Positions 43,008 to 50,887 of a stretch of DNA of 64,000 bases are shown here, piece by piece (position 1 is the first letter of the stretch; each line of letters starts with the position of its first letter). The translations under genes and the position numbers were made by a program. Source of the DNA: an uncultured Lachnospiraceae bacterium (GTDB lineage Bacteria > Bacillota > Clostridia > Lachnospirales > Lachnospiraceae); NCBI GenBank assembly GCA_910584965.1, contig CAJUDZ010000007.1, positions 1-64,000 of the forward strand, in the 5' to 3' direction. The notes below the pieces were generated by a model. It made no database searches. It was not told the DNA's origin and was given only the letters and a program-made list of their open reading frames with translations.

Positions 43008-43054
43008 TTAGGCTACAAAGAAGGGCTGTAAAACGAAAGAAAGAGGCACAGAAG

Positions 43055-44053
43055 ATGGCGAAACCTGGCAATGCGGTAACCGAATATCGAAATTATTATC
43101 TTTCACCTCATTTTCCGGCGCTGCTGCTTTCCGGTGATCATTGGAGAATTTCGGACAGGCAGAGGGACCGCCTTCATTTTCATAACTGTCTGGAAATCGG
43201 CCTTTGCCATTCGGAAAGCGGCTTTATGGAATTTTATGGAGAGACCTGTCCCTTTCAGGAGGGAGATATTACGATCATACCGCAAAATGTACCGCATTCT
43301 ACATACAGCACGCCGGGTGCTTCCAGTTTAAGCCTCTGGTCATATCTTTTCATTGATCCGAAAGAACTTTTCAGACACTCGCTGCCTTCTACATGGAAAA
43401 ATTATGATTTGCAGCCTTATGCTTTTCGGAATTTTAAGTATCTTCTGAGCAAGGAACAGTATCCGGAAGTCTGGCAGCTGCTGACGCTGATCATTAAGGA
43501 ATTACAGGAACAGAAACTCGGCTATCAGTTTGCAGCCAGAGGGTTGATGCTTTCTTTGTATATTGAAATATACCGCATCCAGTCTCAGGAAGAAGATGGG
43601 AAAAAGATTGCGGTGGAAAAAAAGGAAGAAAAAGAGGGAGGGGGGGGCTTTTCGGATTCGACAAGTCCGTTGTCGATTGCCCCGGCCTTAGATTATATTG
43701 AGAACCATTATATGAAGCAGTTCAGCATGGAATTTCTGGCAGATCTCTGTCATTGGAGTCCCACGCATTTTCGGAGAATTTTTCATTCCATTATGCGGAT
43801 TTCACCGTTAAACTATGTGAATAACACCCGCATACAGAAATCGTGCAGTCTGTTGTGCCGTACGGAGGAATCCATTCTGAGCATTTCGGAAGCGGTGGGT
43901 TTTCAGTCCGTTTCCAGCTATAACCGGTATTTCTACCGTATGATGCAGCAGTCTCCGCGGGAATACAGGCGCCAGATGCTGCAGTCCGACAAACAGCAGG
44001 CGCAGAGCATGTCGATTCTGGAGTTTTCCGGGTGGATGTATCCGGAACCGTAA
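43055..44053 (+). CDS. AraC-family regulator of the pectin locus
   Basis: 332 residues. An N-terminal cupin-like sensor domain (about 30-100, with RLHFHNCLEIGLCHSESG and PQNVPHSTYS), a linker, and two C-terminal helix-turn-helix motifs (MEFLADLCHWSPTHFRRIF and ISEAVGFQSVSSYNRYF, about 222-315). Its position between importer and catabolic genes suggests control by an intracellular sugar. The linker is encoded in part by a G8 run (43640-43647, residues EGGGGF); gain or loss of one G would remove the DNA-binding domain. Confidence 0.88.
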   Translation: MAKPGNAVTEYRNYYLSPHFPALLLSGDHWRISDRQRDRLHFHNCLEIGLCHSESGFMEFYGETCPFQEGDITIIPQNVPHSTYSTPGASSLSLWSYLFIDPKELFRHSLPSTWKNYDLQPYAFRNFKYLLSKEQYPEVWQLLTLIIKELQEQKLGYQFAARGLMLSLYIEIYRIQSQEEDGKKIAVEKKEEKEGGGGFSDSTSPLSIAPALDYIENHYMKQFSMEFLADLCHWSPTHFRRIFHSIMRISPLNYVNNTRIQKSCSLLCRTEESILSISEAVGFQSVSSYNRYFYRMMQQSPREYRRQMLQSDKQQAQSMSILEFSGWMYPEP

Positions 44054-44055
44054 GA

Positions 44056-44112
44056 AGCCAAAGAGAATTTCTAACCCCGCAGAGGACGCGGGATAAGAAA
44101 TTCTCTTTGGCT
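44056..44112. terminator. Bidirectional terminator, 17-bp perfect stem
   Basis: AGCCAAAGAGAATTTCT (44056-44072) and its exact complement (44096-44112) enclose a second stem CCCGC/GCGGG (44076-44080 with 44088-44092). It lies between the convergent AraC and GH112 genes and occupies almost the whole 89-bp gap. No long T-run outside the stem. Confidence 0.75.
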
Positions 44113-44142
44113 GATAGAAGTGCCTGAGTTTCAAAAAAGATT

Positions 44143-46317
44143 TTATAAATGCAGGAACATTGTCTGGTAGGGGTCAAGGGTCAGGTCTTTCGTGCCCGTG
44201 TGGGTTTCCACGCGGGTTTTCTGTACCGCGTCGCTGTTATTGATGACGACAAGCGTCTCGCTTTCCGGGTAATAAGCGCATTCCGTGCAGAGATTGTCGG
44301 TCATGTACGGGCCGGTAACGCCTTCGCCGCCGGCATAACGAATCAGCTGGTACAGAAGCCTCGTGTTGGCGGGACTGAACTGGAAGGAGGAAAGATAGAT
44401 TCCGTTTCCTTTTCCAAAATGATGGATGGTGAGAACCGGTTCTCCGTCTTTTTCCAGAAGTACTTCTGTTTTTCCGTCCGTCAGATAGCGGTTTGGCTTA
44501 GCGGCCAGAGAGGCTTCTTTCGGAACAAGGTTTTGTGTATCATTCGCTTTGAACTGCCAGCGCCCGTGGCAGATTTTTTCACCGGTATCTTCATCGATGC
44601 CGAGCACATGCGACATGCGGAAAAAGGTATCGAAGCCTGTAACGGCGGAAGGCTCGTTGACGCCGAGGAAAGTGCCTCCTTTATGTACCCATTCGGTCAG
44701 GATTTCCACAAGCCTGTCGTCTTTCCAGGCATCGCCGCCGCTCCATGCGCTTCCGGCATATCCGGCGTTGATAACGATATCGATATCTTCCAGTTTTCCT
44801 GCCTTCACATCTTCAAAAGAAAGGAACGTTACATCGACCGGCAGGCCGGACAGCGCTTCGTTTATATGAATCAGGTCGTGCTGCCAGGTCTCGTGAAAAT
44901 GCCCGGAAAGCGTCCAGGAACGGAGTGCGCCCCAGGAATGCAGTACGGCGGCTTTGGTCCGGATACAGTACGGCTTTCCTTTTGCGTGGAAATCCTGAAT
45001 CATATGAAATTCATCCGTAACCTGTTCGATATAGTCGCAGAAATCAGGAAAGTTTTCGGTCAGATGCAGGTAGCCGCCCAGCCCGATTCGGTCGATGGAG
45101 CAACGCAGAAGCGCTCTCCTGATGCTGTTCCAGTAACGCTTGGCTTCCGTGGTCGGGTCTCCTCCCTCCATGAAAGTCGGAGCGCCGCCCAGCCCAACCG
45201 GGAACAGATAAGGATGCAGCCTGAGTTCATGTACAGGAACATCGACGCCGGCGCAGAGTCTTGCTTCAAAACCGGAAAAAACGCATTTGATCAGACCGTC
45301 AAATCCAAATTCCGTGAACCTTCCGTTATAGGGTTCCAGTCCCACCCAGCTGTCGTCATAAAAGACATATGCTTTTTTGCCGTAGGAATGCACGATGTCT
45401 ACGAGTGTCCTGCCAAAGAAGATAACGAAATCGTTGATGAAATTCATCCAGTCCAGTTTATGGGCGTCGCCCGGCATATGGGTGACATGGCGTTTTCCCT
45501 GATTGATAAAATCTTCCGCAGTCAGGGAATAGCCGAATTTTTCCGCAAATTCGTCGAGTGCCCGCTCGCTCACCGTAAAGTCATAAGAACCCCAGTCCGT
45601 GAACAGGGAACGGCATTCTTCATGAGCGCCCCAAATCCAGACGAAATTGTAGAATAACGATGTAAAACGGACGACGCTAGTATCCGGATGGGATTCACAC
45701 CAGTTTTTCAGCCAGTCAATCATGTATTCGCGGGTTTCGGGATATCTGGGATCAATCTGCATCAGATGTTCTTTGTCCCAGTGGTTGGTCGTATGGTTGT
45801 ACATGGAGATTTCTTCCCAGATACGATAAGCGAGAAAACTGACTGTATAGTTATGCCAGGGAACGGCGTTCCGGAGGGTGACGGTTCCGTGTTCGCGTTC
45901 ATAATTCCAGGATTCCGGCGAAAGCAGGATATTGGATGTTCTGTCGTATACCTGCCAGTATTTCATGGCCGCTTCCCGGTCGTTGACCGCAAACTGTTCC
46001 TGAAAGAAATCGTCCATGAGCCTTATGGTCAGAACGGTGTTTTCCGCGTCGTCTCTGTCGGGGACGGCCGTTACGGGTGAAGTGCATAAAAAGGTCTGCT
46101 GTAATTTATCGGGATTTTGCGAAGCCCATTCGTTGTGGTCTCTGATAATGCACAGGGTGGAGTAAATGCCGTAGCCGGCATGGATAATATCTTCCGATAA
46201 TTCCGTGCCGTCGCTGTCACGGATGACGTCCGCGCCCCATTTTTCCGCCAGTTTCAATGTCAGTTCTTCATAGCCTGATTCTCCCGGCAGCGTAAAGCCG
46301 CCTTTTCTTTTTCCCAT
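44143..46317 (-). CDS. GH112 phosphorylase, probably D-galactosyl-1,4-L-rhamnose phosphorylase
   Basis: 724 residues from the ATG at 46317, with AGGAGG 7 nt upstream; an in-frame extension to 46431 has no ribosome site. The start KGGFTLPGESGYEEL and KWGADVIRDSDGT, and later RDHNEW, match GH112, whose members reversibly phosphorolyse beta-galactosides: lacto-/galacto-N-biose in bifidobacteria, galactosyl-rhamnose in Clostridium phytofermentans. The likely general acid is an Asp in FYDDSWVGLEPY (about 319-330). The neighbours are all rhamnogalacturonan genes and include a rhamnose mutarotase, with no hexosamine gene, so galactosyl-rhamnose is the favoured substrate. No signal peptide: cytoplasmic. 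Confidence 0.88.
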   Translation of the reverse strand: MGKRKGGFTLPGESGYEELTLKLAEKWGADVIRDSDGTELSEDIIHAGYGIYSTLCIIRDHNEWASQNPDKLQQTFLCTSPVTAVPDRDDAENTVLTIRLMDDFFQEQFAVNDREAAMKYWQVYDRTSNILLSPESWNYEREHGTVTLRNAVPWHNYTVSFLAYRIWEEISMYNHTTNHWDKEHLMQIDPRYPETREYMIDWLKNWCESHPDTSVVRFTSLFYNFVWIWGAHEECRSLFTDWGSYDFTVSERALDEFAEKFGYSLTAEDFINQGKRHVTHMPGDAHKLDWMNFINDFVIFFGRTLVDIVHSYGKKAYVFYDDSWVGLEPYNGRFTEFGFDGLIKCVFSGFEARLCAGVDVPVHELRLHPYLFPVGLGGAPTFMEGGDPTTEAKRYWNSIRRALLRCSIDRIGLGGYLHLTENFPDFCDYIEQVTDEFHMIQDFHAKGKPYCIRTKAAVLHSWGALRSWTLSGHFHETWQHDLIHINEALSGLPVDVTFLSFEDVKAGKLEDIDIVINAGYAGSAWSGGDAWKDDRLVEILTEWVHKGGTFLGVNEPSAVTGFDTFFRMSHVLGIDEDTGEKICHGRWQFKANDTQNLVPKEASLAAKPNRYLTDGKTEVLLEKDGEPVLTIHHFGKGNGIYLSSFQFSPANTRLLYQLIRYAGGEGVTGPYMTDNLCTECAYYPESETLVVINNSDAVQKTRVETHTGTKDLTLDPYQTMFLHL

Positions 46318-46406
46318 ACTGTTTCCTCCTGTATTTCTGATTACGTTTTCTATATTTATGCCATTTGCGTCATTTGTACGCACTGATTGTCCAATCACAG
46401 GAATTG

Positions 46407-48167
46407 TTACATGATTTTCAATTTCCGGCATATATCTGACCCCTGTTTGCGGCTGAGAGTCTTATCCAGCGCATCCGTCCCTTCTCCGGAGAGAACGCCG
46501 AGCTGACAGGCCGCCGATACGAGCGGACGGAGATTTTGACTGACACAAGTGTCATAAGGGGATAGAAGCCCGTCGGGAAGCGTCTTTCTGCTTCCGTAAG
46601 CCCGCATTAAAAAAACGATAAAGTCTAAGAGCGTTATCGCCTCCAGCGGATGAAAAAGTCCGTTTTCACAAAGTTCCCCGGTTACAATGCCGTTTTGCAG
46701 TCCGCATTCTACCGCTCCGGCATACCATTCGTGCCCGACGATATCGGGGAAAAGGTCATTGTATACATTGGTAATAAAGAAGCCTGCCCTTCGGATAATC
46801 ATATCGAGAGCTTCCGCGCGCAGCAGCGGGTCGGAAGGCCTTTCCGGTTCTTCCCATTCGGGGGATTCGTTTTCCGATACGAACCCTTCCGGCTTCCGAA
46901 GCGGTTCCACGAAAGAAGGCTCCGGCCATGACAGAGGAGAATCCTCCGTTTGCGAAGCCAGCCGGAGATAATCGCCTTCCGTGCAGGTCCGCCGGATTTC
47001 CGCACAGATCATTTCCGCCATTTTCCGGGCGCCGAAATCGTTGTGATGCGTATAGTCGGAAGGATAAAAATATTTTTTTGCATTTTCTTTTTGAAGGCGG
47101 ACGATAAATTCCACGCTCAGCCGATGCAGATCGAGAACCGGAACGGACATCCGGGCGCCGATATCCAGGCAGGCATCGGCATAGTCCTGCAGCAGGTCGT
47201 TATACTGTCCGTCGCTTCCGCGCCAGGTATTTCGTGCGACCGGCGTAACAAGAAGAGGATGGACACCCAAAAGACGGCATTCGTTTATATAGTTTTCCAG
47301 ATTTGCCATGTAACCTTCCCGGGCTTTTAAGTGCATCAGCTTCTGGTCGTTATGGCCGAACTGGAAGATCATATAATCTCCCGGCTTGCAGCGGCGGAAA
47401 ACAATCTCTGCATGACCTTCCTGACGAAAACTTTCCGTCGTCAGGCCGGAGTGGGAATGGTTGGAAACCGTCAGTTCCCCGCCAAGCAGGGACGGAAGCA
47501 TCTGGCCCCAGCCCGCATAACTTGTTTCCGGCGCGTAAGGATATTCCGCGGACTGATCGGTTACGGTGGAATCCCCTGCGATATAAAGCACCGGGCAGCA
47601 TAAAGGTTCTATTTCGATTCTGTTAAGCATCGGCCGGTCCGCCGTGACGGCGACTTCGATACAGGAGTCATGATATGCTTTTTTCTGTCCGCGTGGAATG
47701 ATGCCGCAGACTTCCGTATACAGATCGCGGGTAAGCGTCTCCCCCGGTAAAAGAGTTTCCCGATAAGCGCCGAGACAGCGTCTGCCCGCGAAAATGCGGA
47801 TATCGGACAGCGGTTCATCGGAGCGGATTGTCACGTGGACACGGTAGCTTCCTTCCGCCGGCACATGGCATTTAAAGCGGAGCGGAATCTGCCGTTTCCG
47901 TCCGGATACAGGCGATGTTTCACCGTCCGAAACCGCGGCTTCCGGATCTTTATGCAGAAGCTTACAGCCGTATTCAGTCTGAATGATTTCTTCCGGTTCC
48001 GGTAAACGGTACCAGGGAACCGGAAGAAATCCGCCGTTTAATTCCGGGAGCATGAGACGCGGCTGTTTCTCCATGATCTGTCCGGCGATAAAGCCGAAAC
48101 CGCGTTCTTCCGTATAAAAATCGTCGGGGCCCACATTGCCCACCGGTGTAAAATCATATAGAATCAT
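46407..48167 (-). CDS. Rhamnogalacturonan acetylesterase (CE12-like, SGNH) with SLH-like tail
   Basis: 586 residues from the ATG at 48167, just after the GH105 stop. An N-terminal beta-sandwich (about 1-190, with YDFTPVGNV and ERGFGFI) precedes an SGNH hydrolase: GDST with Ser200, GHND at 271-274, and DYTHHN with Asp371 and His374. This is the CE12 layout, removing acetyl groups from rhamnogalacturonan. There is no signal peptide, so it deacetylates imported fragments. The C-terminus (about 471-530) reads FPDIVGHEWYAGAV, GLQNGIVTG and a Phe-x-Pro strand, a good S-layer-homology pattern, odd in a protein without a secretion signal. Confidence 0.85.
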   Translation of the reverse strand: MILYDFTPVGNVGPDDFYTEERGFGFIAGQIMEKQPRLMLPELNGGFLPVPWYRLPEPEEIIQTEYGCKLLHKDPEAAVSDGETSPVSGRKRQIPLRFKCHVPAEGSYRVHVTIRSDEPLSDIRIFAGRRCLGAYRETLLPGETLTRDLYTEVCGIIPRGQKKAYHDSCIEVAVTADRPMLNRIEIEPLCCPVLYIAGDSTVTDQSAEYPYAPETSYAGWGQMLPSLLGGELTVSNHSHSGLTTESFRQEGHAEIVFRRCKPGDYMIFQFGHNDQKLMHLKAREGYMANLENYINECRLLGVHPLLVTPVARNTWRGSDGQYNDLLQDYADACLDIGARMSVPVLDLHRLSVEFIVRLQKENAKKYFYPSDYTHHNDFGARKMAEMICAEIRRTCTEGDYLRLASQTEDSPLSWPEPSFVEPLRKPEGFVSENESPEWEEPERPSDPLLRAEALDMIIRRAGFFITNVYNDLFPDIVGHEWYAGAVECGLQNGIVTGELCENGLFHPLEAITLLDFIVFLMRAYGSRKTLPDGLLSPYDTCVSQNLRPLVSAACQLGVLSGEGTDALDKTLSRKQGSDICRKLKIM

Positions 48168-48168
48168 C

Positions 48169-49218
48169 TCAAAGCGCCCCGTCTTTGGCAATGGTATCGG
48201 AAACCAGTACATTGCTGAAAAAGGCGAGTGCAAGTCCCTGTCCCCAGCCCTGGATCCAGCGTCTGGAAATGCCTCTGTATCCGTCGATATCCTTCATGAC
48301 CGCCGTGCCGCCGGAAACGTTCATGACCCGGCCGTCTTCGCTGATATTGTTAAGCAGACCCTGAATGGCAAGATTGATGTGGCGGGTATGCAGCGGATTG
48401 CCGCGTTCTAACATCGCGGCGGCAATGCCTGCGGAAGCGGAGATTTCTTCGTAGGATTCTTCATCGTTAAGCACCGTCCGCCAGAGGCCGCTTTCGGTCT
48501 GTACCGTTTTCAGGGCGGCAAGCTGGTCGTTCAGGGAACCCGCTACGTCCAGATATTTCGGATACAGATAGCATTCGGGAAGCACGCTGCCTACTTTTGA
48601 CATCGTATAGGCTGCCCACGCATTGGCTCTGCCCCAGTAAATGCCGGACATATGGTCTTTGGTAATATTGTTATAGCCGTGATAATAGAAACCGGTCTTT
48701 TCATCCTGCAGATAATTGATATGCCAGTACCACTGGTTCAGGGCGTCTTCGATCATCTCGTCGTCTTTTGTGATCACGCCGACTCTGAGCAGGAAGAAAG
48801 CCGCCATAAATAAAGTGTCCGCCCAGGCCTGTTCCGGGAAATCGTTCTTGGCGGAAACCGTATGCTGGAGAACACTGTCTCCGAAACGGAGAGCGTCTTT
48901 ACGTATATAGTCGATTTTGCTCATGACAAGATCCCAGTATTTCTGTTCACCGGACGCCTGATACAGCGATACGAGACAGTGGCCCATCGCGCAGGCGTTG
49001 ACGGTCCAGACTTTCGGGAGACCGAGAGAGATCAGTTCATCCACGCGGTCCTTTAAAAGTGTCAGATATTTTTCATTTCCTGTTTTTTCATAAGCCTCGC
49101 TGATGCCGTAATAGGCAACGCCGCAGGGCCAGTCCCAGGTAAGGTCCATTTTCATAGTACGGTCTACGATCCGGTCGATGACATTTTCGATCTGTTCCCT
49201 GTTAAATTCCAACTGCAT
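48169..49218 (-). CDS. GH105 unsaturated rhamnogalacturonyl hydrolase
   Basis: 349 residues with AGGAGGG upstream of the ATG. It matches YteR/YesR: TWDWPCGVAYYGISEAY near the start, the catalytic Asp134 in AWADTLFMA (Asp143 in YteR), and YWGRANAWAAY near 205. It hydrates and cleaves the unsaturated galacturonyl residue from the end of lyase-made rhamnogalacturonan disaccharides, leaving L-rhamnose. Cytoplasmic. It is the first gene of a minus-strand operon with the acetylesterase (1-bp gap) and the GH112 enzyme. No rhamnogalacturonan lyase gene lies in this window; it must be elsewhere or supplied by other bacteria. Confidence 0.92.
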   Translation of the reverse strand: MQLEFNREQIENVIDRIVDRTMKMDLTWDWPCGVAYYGISEAYEKTGNEKYLTLLKDRVDELISLGLPKVWTVNACAMGHCLVSLYQASGEQKYWDLVMSKIDYIRKDALRFGDSVLQHTVSAKNDFPEQAWADTLFMAAFFLLRVGVITKDDEMIEDALNQWYWHINYLQDEKTGFYYHGYNNITKDHMSGIYWGRANAWAAYTMSKVGSVLPECYLYPKYLDVAGSLNDQLAALKTVQTESGLWRTVLNDEESYEEISASAGIAAAMLERGNPLHTRHINLAIQGLLNNISEDGRVMNVSGGTAVMKDIDGYRGISRRWIQGWGQGLALAFFSNVLVSDTIAKDGAL

Positions 49219-49545
49219 AATCAGCCCTCCTGATGATAATTATTTTGAACGTAAAACGAAAAAGATATATAGTTCATTATATAAAACGGAAATCTTTTTT
49301 AACAGACTGCTTTCATTCAAAAATACAGCAATTTCGACCAAATTCAAAGGCCGGAACGAACATCGTGCAAAAAGTGCGGAAAAGGTTTTTTAAAAGGGAT
49401 GTGTGTAGCTTTGGAAAAGATACTTTAAAATAATATATTTTTATATTTTACAATAAAAAGAAAACGTTTTATAATAATATTAATTAAAACAACCATGTGT
49501 TATATAAAAAAGTTTCAGACAAGGAAAGGGAAAGGAGAAAACGAC
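49219..49545. other. Divergent regulatory region of the pectin genes
   Basis: 327 bp, strongly AT-rich, without a credible gene. It must hold the promoters of both the GH105-acetylesterase-GH112 operon (minus) and the mutarotase gene (plus). The plus-strand promoter with an AAAACGTTTT dyad is described separately; a minus-strand TATAAT is present near 49285 but without a good -35. Confidence 0.6.
49448..49475 (+). promoter_or_regulatory. Promoter with LacI/CcpA-like operator
   Basis: TTACAA (49448-49453), a 16-bp spacer and TATAAT (49470-49475). The palindromic AGAAAACGTTTTAT (49459-49472) fills the spacer; it shares 11 of 14 positions with a symmetrical cre site TGAAAACGTTTTCA and has the central CG of LacI/GalR operators. 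This fits catabolite or sugar-specific repression. Confidence 0.5.
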
Positions 49546-49857
49546 ATGATAAAGGGTTTTAAAATGAAATTATATCCCGGACAGGAGGAGGAATACGAGA
49601 AACGCCATAATGAGCTCTGGCCGGAAATGAAGGACATGATTCATGAGCATGGCGGGAAAAATTATTCCATTTTTCTGGATAAAGAGACGCTGACGCTTTT
49701 CGGTTATATCGAAATAGAGGATGAGGAGCTTTGGGCAAAGGGCGCGGATACCGCAATCAACCGGAAATGGTGGGATTTTATGGCCGATATTATGGAAACA
49801 AATCCGGACAACAGCCCGGTATCGACAGATCTGAAGCCTCTGTTCCACCTGGACTAG
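49546..49857 (+). CDS. rhaM: L-rhamnose mutarotase
   Basis: 103 residues from the ATG at 49546, with AAAGGAG 8 nt upstream; the length is typical for RhaM. His21 in KRHNELWPEM matches the catalytic His of E. coli YiiL, and the C-terminal INRKWWDFMADIM has the conserved Trp pair. It interconverts the alpha and beta anomers of L-rhamnose, the product of GH105, GH112 and related steps, before isomerisation. Divergent from the GH105 operon. The isomerase/epimerase at 49937 follows. Confidence 0.93.
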   Translation: MIKGFKMKLYPGQEEEYEKRHNELWPEMKDMIHEHGGKNYSIFLDKETLTLFGYIEIEDEELWAKGADTAINRKWWDFMADIMETNPDNSPVSTDLKPLFHLD

Positions 49858-49936
49858 CAGCTTTGTGCCTGCGGACTTTAGTCCGCGGGCTGTGAGAAAA
49901 CAGGATTATCGGAATGAAGAACGGAGGTAGTGCGGT

Positions 49937-50749
49937 ATGAAAATAGGTGTGAGAGCGCATGACTATGGAAAGATGGAAATTGAAAAAATGGCTGAAACGC
50001 TCCACCGGGAGGGATATGCGGCGGCGCAGCTCGCGCTTCCGAAAGTCTTTACGGGCATTGACAGTTATGAGGACATTACCGGAAAACATCTGGAGAGAAT
50101 CCGGAAGGCGTTCGAAGAGTGGAATGTGGAAATTCCCGTTTTCGGATGCTATATGGATTTGGGGAATCCGGATGAGGAAGTCCGGCGCTATGCCGTAAAG
50201 ACGCTGAAAAAGTGTCTTGCATACAGCAAAGAGGCGGGAGCGAAAGTGGTAGGAACGGAAACGGCGTATCCGCATCTTAATAAAGAAGAAAAAGCGAGAT
50301 GGTATCCTTTTATGCTCGACAGCATCAAGCGTGTCGTGGAAGAGGCTGTGCGCATTGATGCAAAACTGGCGATTGAGCCGGTATACTGGCATCCGCTTGA
50401 AAATCTGGAAGCGGTAACGGATGTTTTCCGGAAGGTGGGCGACAGCGAACATCTGAAGCTGATTTTTGATGCGTCCAATCTGTTACAGTATCCGGATACC
50501 ACAGATCAGGAAACTTATTGGAAGGAATGGCTTGATACGGTCGGAGAATCCGTGGAGGCGATGCACATCAAAGATTTTTATTTTGACGAAAACGGCCGGT
50601 ATTGTCCCGTACTTCTCGGAAAAGGCGTAATTCGGTATGAGGCGGTTTCGGCATGGCTTCATGAGCACAGGCCGGATATGTATCTGCTCCGGGAGGAAAT
50701 GAATCCGGAAACGGCCGGGGAAGATATCGATTTTATGCGGAAAATTTAA
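49937..50749 (+). CDS. Sugar isomerase/epimerase (xylose-isomerase-like TIM barrel)
   Basis: 270 residues. The barrel carries the metal-binding set expected for this superfamily: Glu in LAIEPVYWHP, Asp in LIFDASN, His in EAMHIKDFY and Glu in LLREEMN. Members include hexulose epimerases, inosose isomerases and endonuclease IV; which reaction this one catalyses cannot be read. Its position after rhaM suggests a step in rhamnose or galacturonate metabolism. A GCGGAC/GTCCGC hairpin lies in the gap to rhaM. Confidence 0.8.
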   Translation: MKIGVRAHDYGKMEIEKMAETLHREGYAAAQLALPKVFTGIDSYEDITGKHLERIRKAFEEWNVEIPVFGCYMDLGNPDEEVRRYAVKTLKKCLAYSKEAGAKVVGTETAYPHLNKEEKARWYPFMLDSIKRVVEEAVRIDAKLAIEPVYWHPLENLEAVTDVFRKVGDSEHLKLIFDASNLLQYPDTTDQETYWKEWLDTVGESVEAMHIKDFYFDENGRYCPVLLGKGVIRYEAVSAWLHEHRPDMYLLREEMNPETAGEDIDFMRKI

Positions 50750-50829
50750 AGGATAAAAGAATCATCTTATAAAAGTAAAAAATGACAGAAATCGGGCAAA
50801 ATTTGCCCTGATGCAAACCTTGTAAAGGC

Positions 50830-50857
50830 TTGCATTCCTTTTGGTGTCCTTTATAAT
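50830..50857 (+). promoter_or_regulatory. Promoter of the signalling cluster
   Basis: TTGCAT (50830-50835), a 16-bp spacer and TATAAT (50852-50857). A near-perfect palindrome GGGCAAAATTTGCCC lies just upstream (about 50796-50810) and could bind a repressor. The transcript would start only about 25 nt before the first ATG, and no clear ribosome site is seen. Confidence 0.6.
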
Positions 50858-50887
50858 ATTCTTATATTCTGTTTTACTATCAAATAA

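Noticed and set aside
44149..45657. A 502-residue open frame antisense to the GH112 gene
   Set aside because: The GH112 protein on the other strand has clear family motifs, and this frame has no ribosome site and no domain; it is a by-product of codon bias.
46318..46431. 38-residue N-terminal extension of the GH112 protein
   Set aside because: ATG 46317 has an ideal ribosome site and gives the family's usual N-terminus.
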